Of a DNA stretch of 27,532 nt, positions 6,260 to 12,489 are shown piece by piece (within the stretch, counting starts at the first letter, position 1; each line of letters starts with the position of its first letter). The notes beneath the pieces were generated by a model, which did no database searches, had not been told where the DNA came from, and saw nothing but the letters and a program-made list of their open reading frames with translations. The position numbers were made by a program, and so were the translations under genes. Source of the DNA: a virus. The stretch is from positions 1 to 27,532 of the IMG/VR virus record IMGVR_UViG_3300035703_000366; one strand, given 5' to 3'.

Positions 6260-6351
6260 AGGCGTGGGTGTTGGTACACAAGAGCGGCTTATACTCGCTT
6301 TAGCACTAGATCGGTGTTCTCGACAGGGTTCGAATCCTTGCACGCCTACCA
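6260..6351 (+). tRNA. tRNA gene with anticodon UAU (AUA/Ile) and a long variable arm
   Basis: The acceptor AGGCGTG/CACGCCT pairs over 7 bp, with A73 and encoded CCA. The D arm is short: GTG-TTGGTA-CAC (6268-6279), containing GG. The anticodon arm AGCGG-CTTATAC-TCGCT (6283-6299) gives U33, anticodon UAU and A37. A 24-nt variable region has a stem from 6303-6307 to 6313-6317. The T arm CAGGG-TTCGAAT-CCTTG is canonical. AUA is frequent in these AT-rich phage genes. Bacteria normally read it with a lysidine-modified CAU tRNA, so a UAU tRNA would bypass TilS. A long variable arm is typical of Leu/Ser/Tyr tRNAs, so the amino acid identity is uncertain. Confidence 0.75.
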
Positions 6352-6366
6352 CTTTTGGAGGATTGA

Positions 6367-6582
6367 TTGAAAACTAAAATCGTTAAAGATATTCCTATCG
6401 GTGTTTTGTTAATTGTAATAGCGATGTTTGCCGCTTATGCGGTAACGGTTTTATCCAACTTTCCTCCTACATTAAATTTAATAGCCATATTTGGGTTGTG
6501 TTATGTTACAAACAAGCTTGTATCAGTTGGTATGGACCTTATTCAAGGCATAGAAATTAAAGATAAAAATGATAGCTCATAA
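6367..6582 (+). CDS. Small membrane protein, two predicted TM helices, 71 aa
   Basis: The gene starts at TTG, 5 nt after a full GGAGG (6357-6361) that immediately follows the tRNA. Two hydrophobic segments (about 10-29 and 36-56) are linked by a short polar turn NFPPT, and the tail is charged (KDKNDSS). A short N-terminal KTKIVKD suggests a cytoplasmic N-terminus. It overlaps the start of gp33 by 14 nt. I recognise no family. Small two-helix proteins in this region of T4-like genomes are often host-membrane or lysis-timing factors, but nothing here decides the role. Confidence 0.75.
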   Translation: MKTKIVKDIPIGVLLIVIAMFAAYAVTVLSNFPPTLNLIAIFGLCYVTNKLVSVGMDLIQGIEIKDKNDSS

Positions 6583-6787
6583 TAATTTTGTAGAAGAAAT
6601 AGAAGTTTTATGTAAAGAAAAAAACATAGAATATATCGACGCAGTTGTTATGTGGTGCGAACGTAATAACTTAGAAGTAGAAGTTGCAGCATATTGGATT
6701 AAAAAAGACTCTTCTATGAAAATGAAAATTAAAGCCGAAGCAGAAAATCTAAATATCCTTAAGAGAGGAGCCAAACTTCCTATCTAA
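6569..6787 (+). CDS. 33: Late transcription coactivator, gp33-like
   Basis: The 72-residue product is short and almost entirely helical: NFVEEIEVLCKEKNIEYIDA, then VVMWCERNNLEVEVAAYWIK, then a Lys/Glu helix ending NILKR. This pattern lines up with my recollection of the C-terminal half of T4 gp33 (ExMVEEFGMSYLEATTAFLE...EAIDENLLR). That protein bridges the RNA polymerase beta-flap and the sliding clamp during late transcription. T4 gp33 is 112 residues, so this is a shortened version lacking the N-terminal part. Its position supports the call: T4 also has 33, 59 and 32 next to each other. It also fits the TAAATA-type late promoters in this window. The main doubt is that so short a helical protein gives limited evidence. 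Confidence 0.7.
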   Translation: MIAHNNFVEEIEVLCKEKNIEYIDAVVMWCERNNLEVEVAAYWIKKDSSMKMKIKAEAENLNILKRGAKLPI

Positions 6788-6791
6788 ATAT

Positions 6792-7256
6792 ATGAAGTTT
6801 ATGAAGAGATTTCGTATGAAAATACGTTCAAAAGGAAAACCTGATAATGTGCCTAGATCTTTATGTAAAGAATCTCTTCAGTTTTATGCGAATGAATTAT
6901 TAGGTAAAAGACTTTCAAAAAATATAAGCTTACAATTAGTGTTTGAAGAATTACCAAGTCCATATTTTGCAATATGTGACTGGAATGACGATGGTCCAGT
7001 TCATCGAAATTTTATTGTAATAGTAAACAAAACATTAAAAAAAAGAATGATGTTGATTACTCTCGCGCACGAAATGGTGCACGTCAAGCAATATGCTAGA
7101 AAAGAGTTGCAAGACGATCAATATCGTAATAACGTAAAGTGGCTTGGAAAAGTGGTGTGTTTAAACAAAACACAGTATCGCAAAAGACCTTGGGAAATAG
7201 AAGCTTACGCTAAAGATAAAGCATTGTATGAAAAATTTAAGCAAAGAAATAAATGA
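6792..7256 (+). CDS. HExxH metallopeptidase-like protein
   Basis: The central motif LAHEMVHVKQ (91-100) is a zinc-binding HExxH helix, and RPWEIEAYA (132-140) supplies a likely third ligand Glu downstream. This arrangement is seen in SprT-like or minimal gluzincin proteins. The N-terminus is basic (RFRMKIRSKGK). Three in-frame ATGs (6792, 6801, 6816) compete. The last has AAGAG 8 nt upstream, so the protein may really begin at residue 9. The end overlaps the gp59 start (ATGA). The location between gp33 and gp59 suggests a role linked to DNA replication or repair, as for SprT/Spartan proteases that cut DNA-bound proteins. The substrate is unknown and that role is inferred. Confidence 0.8.
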   Translation: MKFMKRFRMKIRSKGKPDNVPRSLCKESLQFYANELLGKRLSKNISLQLVFEELPSPYFAICDWNDDGPVHRNFIVIVNKTLKKRMMLITLAHEMVHVKQYARKELQDDQYRNNVKWLGKVVCLNKTQYRKRPWEIEAYAKDKALYEKFKQRNK

Positions 7257-7831
7257 TGTCAGCGTTTGAATGTTACAAAGAGTATCTGGCTTTGAAGAAT
7301 CATTTTAGTAGCCCGAACTACGATTACTTTAGATACAACGGTAAGCTCAAGGTCAACTCAACTTCCTTTGACCAGCGTAAAGACAAATTATTTTTTCAAA
7401 AGCTTGCCAAACATCCAGACGTTCATAACTTTCTTGTAGCTAACCTTTCCAAGAACGATAAGGCTTGGATCAAGGAATTGGCGTACAGCGATGATGCTGA
7501 ACGTGTTTACAAAGACTGGCTCAAGCGTAATCAGTCTTTAACATATGTGCTGAAAAACGAACTTCAGTATCTTGTCCCCGATTTTAATTTGAATTTTACG
7601 AGTCATGGTTCAGATCATCCTTGTCTTTTAAAATTATATCTGGGCGGATATGTAAGCTTAGAAACTCTTTGCATCCTTCTACACCTAACAAAGGCAAAGA
7701 AGCATTGGGATTCTAAAATGGAGTATGATTTAGTCTATCAAGAAGTTAAGTTGAAGATTGAGAAATATACGCCATTTATTAAGTACGATAAAGAAAAAGT
7801 GAAAAATATTGTCATTGACTTTTTTAGCTGA
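7253..7831 (+). CDS. 59: DNA helicase loader, gp59-like
   Basis: Residues 8-60 follow the T4 gp59 pattern: CYKEYLALKNHF, YDYFRYNGKLKV, then QRKDKLFFQKLAKH. Then come FLVANLSKNDKAWIKEL (60-76) and, near 130, the C-terminal LYLGGYVSLETLCIL, matching T4 gp59 LLQSNIISFETFILL. Gp59 binds fork DNA and gp32 and loads the replicative helicase gp41. The length of 192 residues is close to the T4 protein (217). Two adjacent ATGs (7253, 7256) are possible starts, overlapping the previous stop. It lies directly before gp32, its known partner, but is separated from it by promoters that allow gp32 to be made alone. Confidence 0.9.
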   Translation: MMSAFECYKEYLALKNHFSSPNYDYFRYNGKLKVNSTSFDQRKDKLFFQKLAKHPDVHNFLVANLSKNDKAWIKELAYSDDAERVYKDWLKRNQSLTYVLKNELQYLVPDFNLNFTSHGSDHPCLLKLYLGGYVSLETLCILLHLTKAKKHWDSKMEYDLVYQEVKLKIEKYTPFIKYDKEKVKNIVIDFFS

Positions 7832-7843
7832 TGGTAGTATACT
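7815..7843 (+). promoter_or_regulatory. Sigma70-type promoter TTGACT-N17-TATACT for gp32
   Basis: TTGACT (7815-7820) and TATACT (7838-7843) are separated by exactly 17 nt at the end of gp59. Transcription starting near 7850 gives a 63-nt gp32 leader. Confidence 0.75.
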
Positions 7844-7848
7844 AAATA
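7842..7848 (+). promoter_or_regulatory. Late promoter CTAAATA overlapping the gp32 sigma70 -10
   Basis: CTAAATA shares two bases with the TATACT element, so early and late RNA polymerase would start about 5 nt apart from overlapping sites. This would keep gp32 expressed through both phases, as in T4 where gene 32 has several promoters. Confidence 0.5.
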
Positions 7849-7855
7849 ATGTTGC

Positions 7856-7906
7856 GGCTGATAAAAGCCAATACGAAACATACATTGCAATACAAAACAT
7901 ACGGAG
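7856..7906 (+). promoter_or_regulatory. gp32 mRNA leader: hairpin plus tandem repeat, candidate autoregulatory operator
   Basis: GGCT-GATAAA-AGCC (7856-7869) forms a small hairpin near the RNA 5' end. It is followed by two 14-nt near-identical copies, AATACGAAACATAC (7870-7883) and AATACAAAACATAC (7889-7902), with one mismatch. The second copy touches the GGAG ribosome-binding site (7903-7906). T4 gp32 represses its own translation by nucleating at a 5' structure and spreading over an unstructured A/U-rich leader. This leader has the same plan. Confidence 0.55.
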
Positions 7907-7912
7907 ATACAT

Positions 7913-8830
7913 ATGGTAGATTTTTCTAAGCTCAAGTCCACTTCTGGTAAGTCAGCACTTGAATCTCTCAATAAGAAGCTGGCTAGTATTGCTGGCAACG
8001 AAAGCAAGGGTGGCGCTGATGATCGTTTCTGGACACCCACAGTCGATAAGGCTGGTAACGGTTACGCCGTAATTCGCTTCCTTCCTGCTCCCCCAAATGA
8101 AGACGTTCCTTTTGTTCGTATCTTCGACCATGGTTTTCAGGGTCCGGGTGGATGGTACATCGAAAATTCCCTTACAACTCTAGGCAAGAATGATCCGGTT
8201 TCTGAGTACAACTCGAAGCTTTGGAACAGCGGCGTTGAATCCAATAAGGAAATTGCTCGTAAGCAAAAGCGTCGTCTCCACTTCGTTTCTAACATCTATG
8301 TTGTGCAGGATTCAGGTAATCCTGACAATGAAGGTAAGGTGTTCCTTTACAAGTTCGGTAAGAAGATTTTCGATAAGCTTAATGAGGCTATGAACCCTCA
8401 GTTCGCTGACGAAGAAGCAGTTAATCCGTTTGACCTTTGGGCGGGTGCTAACTTCAAGCTGAAGATTCGTAATGTTGAGGGTTATCGTAACTACGACAAG
8501 TCTGAGTTCGATAGGCAGGGTCCGCTCGATGCCGATGACTCTAAGCTTGAGGCTGTTTGGAAGAAGGAGCATTCGCTCTCAGCATTCCTTGATGCCAGCA
8601 ACTTCAAGAGCTATGATGAACTTCAGGCGAAGCTTATGAAGGTTCTTGGTGAAGACATCGCGGGCGTTCGCGCGAATGTTGCTAAAAAGGTGGAAGACCA
8701 AGATCTTCCTTGGAATGATGAAGAAGTTGCTCCTAAGCAAAAGTCTATTCCTGCTAAGAAGGTTGAAGAAATTAACGACGATGACGATGATGAGTCATTG
8801 GAATTTTTTAAGAATCTTGCTAATGGGTAA
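7913..8830 (+). CDS. 32: Single-stranded DNA-binding protein gp32
   Basis: Gp32 coats ssDNA cooperatively during replication, recombination and repair. The OB-fold core is clear: DKAGNGYAVIRFLP (45-58), FDHGFQGPGGWYIE (71-84), then PDNEGKVFLYKFGKKIFDKL (137-156), and NPFDLWAGANFKLKIRNVEG further on. The N-terminal cooperativity region is SKLKSTSGKSALESLNKKL. The C-terminus is acidic (NDDDDDESLEFF), the part that contacts gp59 and other partners in T4. The length of 305 residues matches T4 (301). Of the T4 zinc ligands, His73 is kept but the three Cys are all replaced, so the zinc site is absent. The start has GGAG 6 nt upstream. CGT/CTT/AAG-rich codons are consistent with very high expression. 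Confidence 0.97.
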   Translation: MVDFSKLKSTSGKSALESLNKKLASIAGNESKGGADDRFWTPTVDKAGNGYAVIRFLPAPPNEDVPFVRIFDHGFQGPGGWYIENSLTTLGKNDPVSEYNSKLWNSGVESNKEIARKQKRRLHFVSNIYVVQDSGNPDNEGKVFLYKFGKKIFDKLNEAMNPQFADEEAVNPFDLWAGANFKLKIRNVEGYRNYDKSEFDRQGPLDADDSKLEAVWKKEHSLSAFLDASNFKSYDELQAKLMKVLGEDIAGVRANVAKKVEDQDLPWNDEEVAPKQKSIPAKKVEEINDDDDDESLEFFKNLANG

Positions 8831-8855
8831 TAAATACTAACAGTATTCGAATGTG

Positions 8856-8885
8856 AAAGGGGAGATTAAAATCTCCCCTTTTTTT
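8856..8885 (+). terminator. Rho-independent terminator after gp32
   Basis: AAAGGGGAGAT (8856-8866) pairs with ATCTCCCCTTT (8871-8881) around a TAAA loop and runs into a T tract to 8885. It lies between the convergent gp32 and the minus-strand operon. The 3' T tract partly overlaps the stop codon of the minus-strand gene, so no room is left between them. Confidence 0.93.
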
Positions 8886-10926
8886 ATGTATATACGCCGC
8901 CTATCTTTAATCCTTTATATGCTACTCTTCCTGCTAATTGATCGACCCAAGAAAGAGAAGAACTTGGCGTTGGACTAAAGATATTATGATCAGCTGTAGT
9001 CATTGATGGTTGTCTTTGAATATTATTTTCAATTCTTGTTTCTTTAACAGGAACCTGATTATTAAGTTCTGCTATTGTTTTTTCCATTGACAATGAATTT
9101 GATAAAGAAGTTACTCTAGGATCTTCTTTTGAAGCATTTATCATAGTTGCATCTGACTTTGTTTCATTTTTAGTTTGTAATTTTTTGTTAGCTAAACTAG
9201 GAGTTTCTTTTTCAATATACTCTTTATTATTCATAGAGTCTAAACTAGAAACTAAACTAGGTAAAATACTACCTAAGCCGCCAACCATTGAACCTAACAT
9301 ACCACCGCCGCTCAAAAATCCAGCTCCGGCTTCTCCAAATCCAGTTAATGTTGATAGAGCACCAGCTAATCCGGAAACCATTCCTTCAAATGGTGAACCT
9401 GCAAACGGATTCATATTTCCTCCACCTGCTGTACTACTACCACTTTCTCCGCTCAAACCAGTTGATCCTGTGGCGCTTCCACTTTCAGCTGGATTAGCTG
9501 GAGCTTGACCACCTCTAATAGCGGAAACTGCGGTTGAGCCTTCTGTTTTTTGTTTGTGTGGGTTTATTTCACCATGACCGTAAACCTGATTTGGCGCATA
9601 ACCAAGTTGAGCAGCTAATCTTTTTGCTGCTTCTACTTGAACAGGTAAAACATCGGAGTCGTTTTTAGCTATTATTTCTACGCCTTCTGTGTTGCTGTTT
9701 GACAACCCTTGTCCTACGCCCTGCCCCTTCTTTATATGACTTCCTTTAGCACCGGAAGGCAATAACTGATGTATATTACCTTCTCTATCAATTACAAATT
9801 GAACCGAAAGACCTCTTTGATTAAGCGTGTCTATAACTCCACCAACATCTCCTCGCCCGCCAGTATGATGAATAATAAATCCTTTACGATCTTTTAATTG
9901 ACCGGAGCCGTCTAAAGAACCCATGCTATTCGACACTTGATTTTTATCGTCCGAATCAGCTTCTACTGGAGTTACTTGTGAAGAATTTTCTTGGTTTCCC
10001 TGACCAGAATTTGAATTGAAAATATCCAACCATTTCTTTTGATAACCTGCTGGATTAATAGTTGGATTACGAGATTGAGCTTCTTCGCTAATTTTACCTT
10101 GAGGGTTTCCGGTAAACCAAACTAAAGGAACCTTTGAGACATCATTATTATTTTGAGATAATATTTCTTCAACATATTTTGCTGCGACAGCGTCCTGTAT
10201 TTCAGGCGGAGCATTCATAGCTCTTTTAAAATCTGTTCCTATATTATACTTTTGAGTTAAGTTTTGCCAAGTGCTATCAATAAACTGATATGCTCCTGAA
10301 GCCGAACTTGCTCCAGCTTTGTTAGGAGTTGTGTAATCGCCATTTGACTCTAAAGTTCTTATAGTTTTTAAAATTTCTTCAGTAGATCCGGATATTGGTT
10401 CGCCGCTGTATAAGGATCCATCACCATTTCCGCCGCCTCCTATTTGTTCAGCTCCGGCGCTTCCTGCTTGGACTAAGCTCATTAATCCAGCTCCTATACC
10501 AGCAGTTGCAGCCGCTCCTCCGAGCATGCCTAAACCTGCACCAGCCATATTTCCAAAACTGAAAGAACTTTGGCCAGAAGCTTGTTGAAATAGTTGAACT
10601 AATGAACCCATGCTGTTAGCAATATCTTTAAGCTGAAATACCATTTGATTTTGCACAGATACGCTTTCTTGAAAAGCAGCTTCAAGTTCGTTTAAATTTT
10701 GATTGGTGGCGTTAGATTGTCTTTCGACTTCATTCAAACTTTCATTCATGCTTGACTGTTGTCTGTTTTGAGTTACAAAAAACTTACTAGACAAATCTTC
10801 CATAAATTTCGTAATGGAATAGTTTTGTTTTTCAGCTTCCATTCTAAATTCTCGGCTTTCTTCGCTGATACTACTCATACCAGATTGAATGCTATAAACT
10901 ATTTGTTGTAAAACTTCTTCTTCCAT
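8884..10926 (-). CDS. Tail hub or tape-measure-like protein with transglycosylase and amidase domains, 680 aa
   Basis: Residues 1-115 are coiled-coil-like helices (gp29/tape-measure style), followed by a Gly/Ala-rich hydrophobic stretch (125-165). Residues 183-305 form a lytic transglycosylase-like domain: LKTIRTLESNGDY, with probable catalytic Glu193, then SSASGAYQFIDSTWQ. Residues 345-475 are an N-acetylmuramoyl-L-alanine amidase: FIIHHTGG (350-357) and YGHGEINPHKQ (449-459) carry zinc-ligand histidines. A second Gly-rich hydrophobic region (500-560) and a polar tail follow. It would cut peptidoglycan during DNA injection, a job done in T4 by gp5 lysozyme. It sits right behind gp26/gp51, where other phages place the tape measure. 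The ATG overlaps the gp51 stop (TAATG) and has no clear ribosome-binding site. Confidence 0.85.
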   Translation of the reverse strand: MEEEVLQQIVYSIQSGMSSISEESREFRMEAEKQNYSITKFMEDLSSKFFVTQNRQQSSMNESLNEVERQSNATNQNLNELEAAFQESVSVQNQMVFQLKDIANSMGSLVQLFQQASGQSSFSFGNMAGAGLGMLGGAAATAGIGAGLMSLVQAGSAGAEQIGGGGNGDGSLYSGEPISGSTEEILKTIRTLESNGDYTTPNKAGASSASGAYQFIDSTWQNLTQKYNIGTDFKRAMNAPPEIQDAVAAKYVEEILSQNNNDVSKVPLVWFTGNPQGKISEEAQSRNPTINPAGYQKKWLDIFNSNSGQGNQENSSQVTPVEADSDDKNQVSNSMGSLDGSGQLKDRKGFIIHHTGGRGDVGGVIDTLNQRGLSVQFVIDREGNIHQLLPSGAKGSHIKKGQGVGQGLSNSNTEGVEIIAKNDSDVLPVQVEAAKRLAAQLGYAPNQVYGHGEINPHKQKTEGSTAVSAIRGGQAPANPAESGSATGSTGLSGESGSSTAGGGNMNPFAGSPFEGMVSGLAGALSTLTGFGEAGAGFLSGGGMLGSMVGGLGSILPSLVSSLDSMNNKEYIEKETPSLANKKLQTKNETKSDATMINASKEDPRVTSLSNSLSMEKTIAELNNQVPVKETRIENNIQRQPSMTTADHNIFSPTPSSSLSWVDQLAGRVAYKGLKIGGVYT

Positions 10927-11108
10927 TACACGCTATTCTTTTTTTGTTTTTCTACTTCTTCTAAAAACTGTAGTAACAAGTTTACATATACATCTCTTTC
11001 AAACGGTATAAGATTTTCAATTTCAGTTATTGAGTATTTATGGTGCTGAGCCAAAGAAAAAATTACTTGGTAGTAATTCTTTAAGGTATTGTGACTCAGC
11101 GCAAGGAA
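10926..11108 (-). CDS. 51: gp51-like baseplate hub assembly ORF, expressed by -1 frameshift from gp26
   Basis: After the slip at 11108 the -1 frame encodes 60 residues to TAA at 10928-10926: FLALSHNTLKNYYQVIFSLA, then HHKYSITEIENLIPFERDVY, then VNLLLQFLEEVEKQ. The HHxYSIxEIExxIPxERDVYVNLL pattern is the one I recall in short gp51 proteins of marine T4-like phages (T4 gp51 itself is longer, 249). The frame contains no ATG or GTG start with a ribosome-binding site, only a TTG in poor context. It overlaps the gp26 stop. The simplest reading is a gp26-gp51 fusion of about 294 residues made by a fraction of ribosomes. In T4, gp51 is needed for hub assembly but is not in the virion. Confidence 0.8.
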   Translation of the reverse strand, partial: FLALSHNTLKNYYQVIFSLAQHHKYSITEIENLIPFERDVYVNLLLQFLEEVEKQKKNSV

Positions 11109-11809
11109 AAAAAATCGCTAAGTTTGTTCAAAACTATTTCTCTATCATTTCCTAAACTATTTTTATACTTTATTGTATGTTCCAACTTTGGAGTTGATAG
11201 TAAAAATGATTGAACTTGTTCAAAAACCTTAACACTTAGGTTTTCTAAAAACGTTTCTATGTCTTTTTTGGCGAAATTTTTAGCTTCATATACTTCTTCA
11301 CCACTATAAATTTTATCAACACATCTTACAATCAGTTCGAACAGGTGATCCTTTTTTAAACTCAAAAAATCTTTATCCGAATACAACGAAGCTGAAGGAT
11401 AATTCATAATAATACCAGATTGACTGTTAATTTTGATATTATTATTAGCTTTTTCAGAAAAAACGACTTTAATTTCCTCAATATCTACTTCAAAATCGTA
11501 AATTTTTGAGTCTTCAAAGTCTTTAAATGTTATTTTTACGATATTATCTATCGAAATACTTCTCAATTTTAAAAAAATGTATTCTAAATCAAAAATAGAC
11601 AACTTATCTACGACTAATTTCTTATCCAAACAACAATTTTGTACAATTTGCTTAATTGCAACGAAAATATCTGTTTCAGACTTACTTTCTTTAGCCATTA
11701 ACAATATTTTTTCTTCTTTTACCAAAAAAGGTCTAAATTTATACTCTTTTTTTAGAGAAGGAACGTTAATACTAAAGATAGGATGATCTATTGTAGGCAA
11801 TTTATTCAT
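11096..11809 (-). CDS. 26: Baseplate hub assembly protein gp26
   Basis: The N-terminus, MNKLPTIDHPIFSINVPSLK, followed by YKFRPFLVKEEKILLMAKES and FDLEYIFLKLRSISI, is the signature of the T4_baseplate/gp26 family in T4-like phages. A TTG 12 nt upstream is also in frame, but ATG at 11809 is chosen because TGAGGT lies 5-6 nt upstream of it. The product is 237 residues (T4 gp26 is 208). The final codons GAT TTT TTT TCC contain a T-TTT-TTT slippery heptamer just before the TGA, giving access to the gp51 frame. In T4, gp26 takes part in assembling the central hub. Here it may act like tail assembly chaperone G of lambda. Confidence 0.88.
   Translation of the reverse strand: MNKLPTIDHPIFSINVPSLKKEYKFRPFLVKEEKILLMAKESKSETDIFVAIKQIVQNCCLDKKLVVDKLSIFDLEYIFLKLRSISIDNIVKITFKDFEDSKIYDFEVDIEEIKVVFSEKANNNIKINSQSGIIMNYPSASLYSDKDFLSLKKDHLFELIVRCVDKIYSGEEVYEAKNFAKKDIETFLENLSVKVFEQVQSFLLSTPKLEHTIKYKNSLGNDREIVLNKLSDFFSLR
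11108..11114 (-). promoter_or_regulatory. -1 programmed frameshift site T-TTT-TTT
   Basis: On the minus strand, eight T residues (11114-11107) fall as GAT-TTT-TTT-TCC in the gp26 frame. This gives an exact X-XXY-YYZ heptamer of T only. A -1 slip continues as TTC CTT GCG CTG AGT into the gp51 frame and bypasses the gp26 TGA at 11098-11096, only three codons later. I did not find a convincing Shine-Dalgarno stimulator upstream or a strong downstream pseudoknot by eye. Confidence 0.75.
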
Positions 11810-11824
11810 TATAAACCTCAAAAA

Positions 11825-12481
11825 TTAAGCTGATTCTAACTGTGTAGGCGAATTTGTAGCGATCTTTGATCCAACGAACGAGTAATTTGAAAAAGTTATA
11901 GAAACTGCTATTCTTATTAGATCTTGATTGTCGTTCCAACCTAAAGGTATTTGACCTATTGAAGTTGGAAAAGCTCGATATAGATTAACTGTTCTTACTA
12001 TTTCTTTAGCATCGTTATATAAAACGATCATCATAGTTGTTGCGTATTCGTCTTTGTATTCTACAGTATAAGTTGGTATTCTTTCTCCGGCAAATATATT
12101 ATTACCGTTTGGTTCTAGCCCATTAAAATTAAAAATACCATTAATCCAGTTATACCAAAAATCAAAAAGATCTGTATTTCTATCAAGTAGTATAGAAAAT
12201 GTATTATCATAAAGTTGTGCGTTATACGGAGTTTTTTCGGAAATACCTACACCGTATCTAACAATATCTGTTGAAAGTAAATTCGCTCCTGGTATTCTAA
12301 CTTGTTCTATTCTAAATCTAAGCAACTCATTTAGATCTTTAATAGCGACTTCTCTATTATTAACTCTTAATGTTCTATTAGCCATAAACCTAGGAGGCTG
12401 AACAAATACTTCAAATTTGTTATTTTTGATGTACCCGTAGTTGTTTAAATTTTCTTTAAAATTTTGTATGTTGAACGCCAT
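11825..12481 (-). CDS. Tail-tube-fold baseplate protein, possibly gp54 (tube initiator)
   Basis: The 218-residue protein has the tail-tube type of beta-rich sequence. It opens with FNIQNFKENLNNYGYIKNNK and FEVFVQPP, continues with IEQVRIPGANLLSTDIVRYG (about 58-77), and ends with IRIAVSITFSNYSF near residue 200. Strand patterns alternate with a helix DLFDFWYNWING (about 104-115). In T4, gp19, gp48 and gp54 share this fold. Because gp48 is on the other strand and this gene sits with gp26 and the hub, gp54, which starts tube growth on the baseplate, is the best guess. gp19 is less likely because major tube genes lie next to the sheath gene. AAGGA precedes the ATG. It ends 15 nt before the gp26 start. 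Confidence 0.7.
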   Translation of the reverse strand: MAFNIQNFKENLNNYGYIKNNKFEVFVQPPRFMANRTLRVNNREVAIKDLNELLRFRIEQVRIPGANLLSTDIVRYGVGISEKTPYNAQLYDNTFSILLDRNTDLFDFWYNWINGIFNFNGLEPNGNNIFAGERIPTYTVEYKDEYATTMMIVLYNDAKEIVRTVNLYRAFPTSIGQIPLGWNDNQDLIRIAVSITFSNYSFVGSKIATNSPTQLESA

Positions 12482-12489
12482 TTTATTCC

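Noticed and set aside
6784-6790. CTAAATA before the HExxH protein gene as a late promoter
   Set aside because: It is only 2 nt before the first ATG and its expected start lies inside the ORF. It would work only if translation begins at 6816, so I left it out of the features.
8829-8836. AATAAATA just after the gp32 stop codon as a late promoter
   Set aside because: No plus-strand gene follows; a strong terminator lies about 20 nt downstream.
8834-8848. Small inverted repeat AATACT-AAC-AGTATT after gp32
   Set aside because: Short A/T-rich stem with a 3-nt loop next to a much stronger terminator; no independent support.
9185-9508. Plus-strand 107-residue ORF opposite the hydrolase gene
   Set aside because: Low-complexity Pro/Leu-rich shadow of the Gly-rich coding region on the minus strand; no ribosome-binding site.
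11035-11042. CATAAATA on the minus strand inside the gp51 frame
   Set aside because: It is close to the late consensus and could serve the 680-residue gene, but it lies within conserved coding sequence (HHKYS) about 110 nt from the start, so chance is likely.
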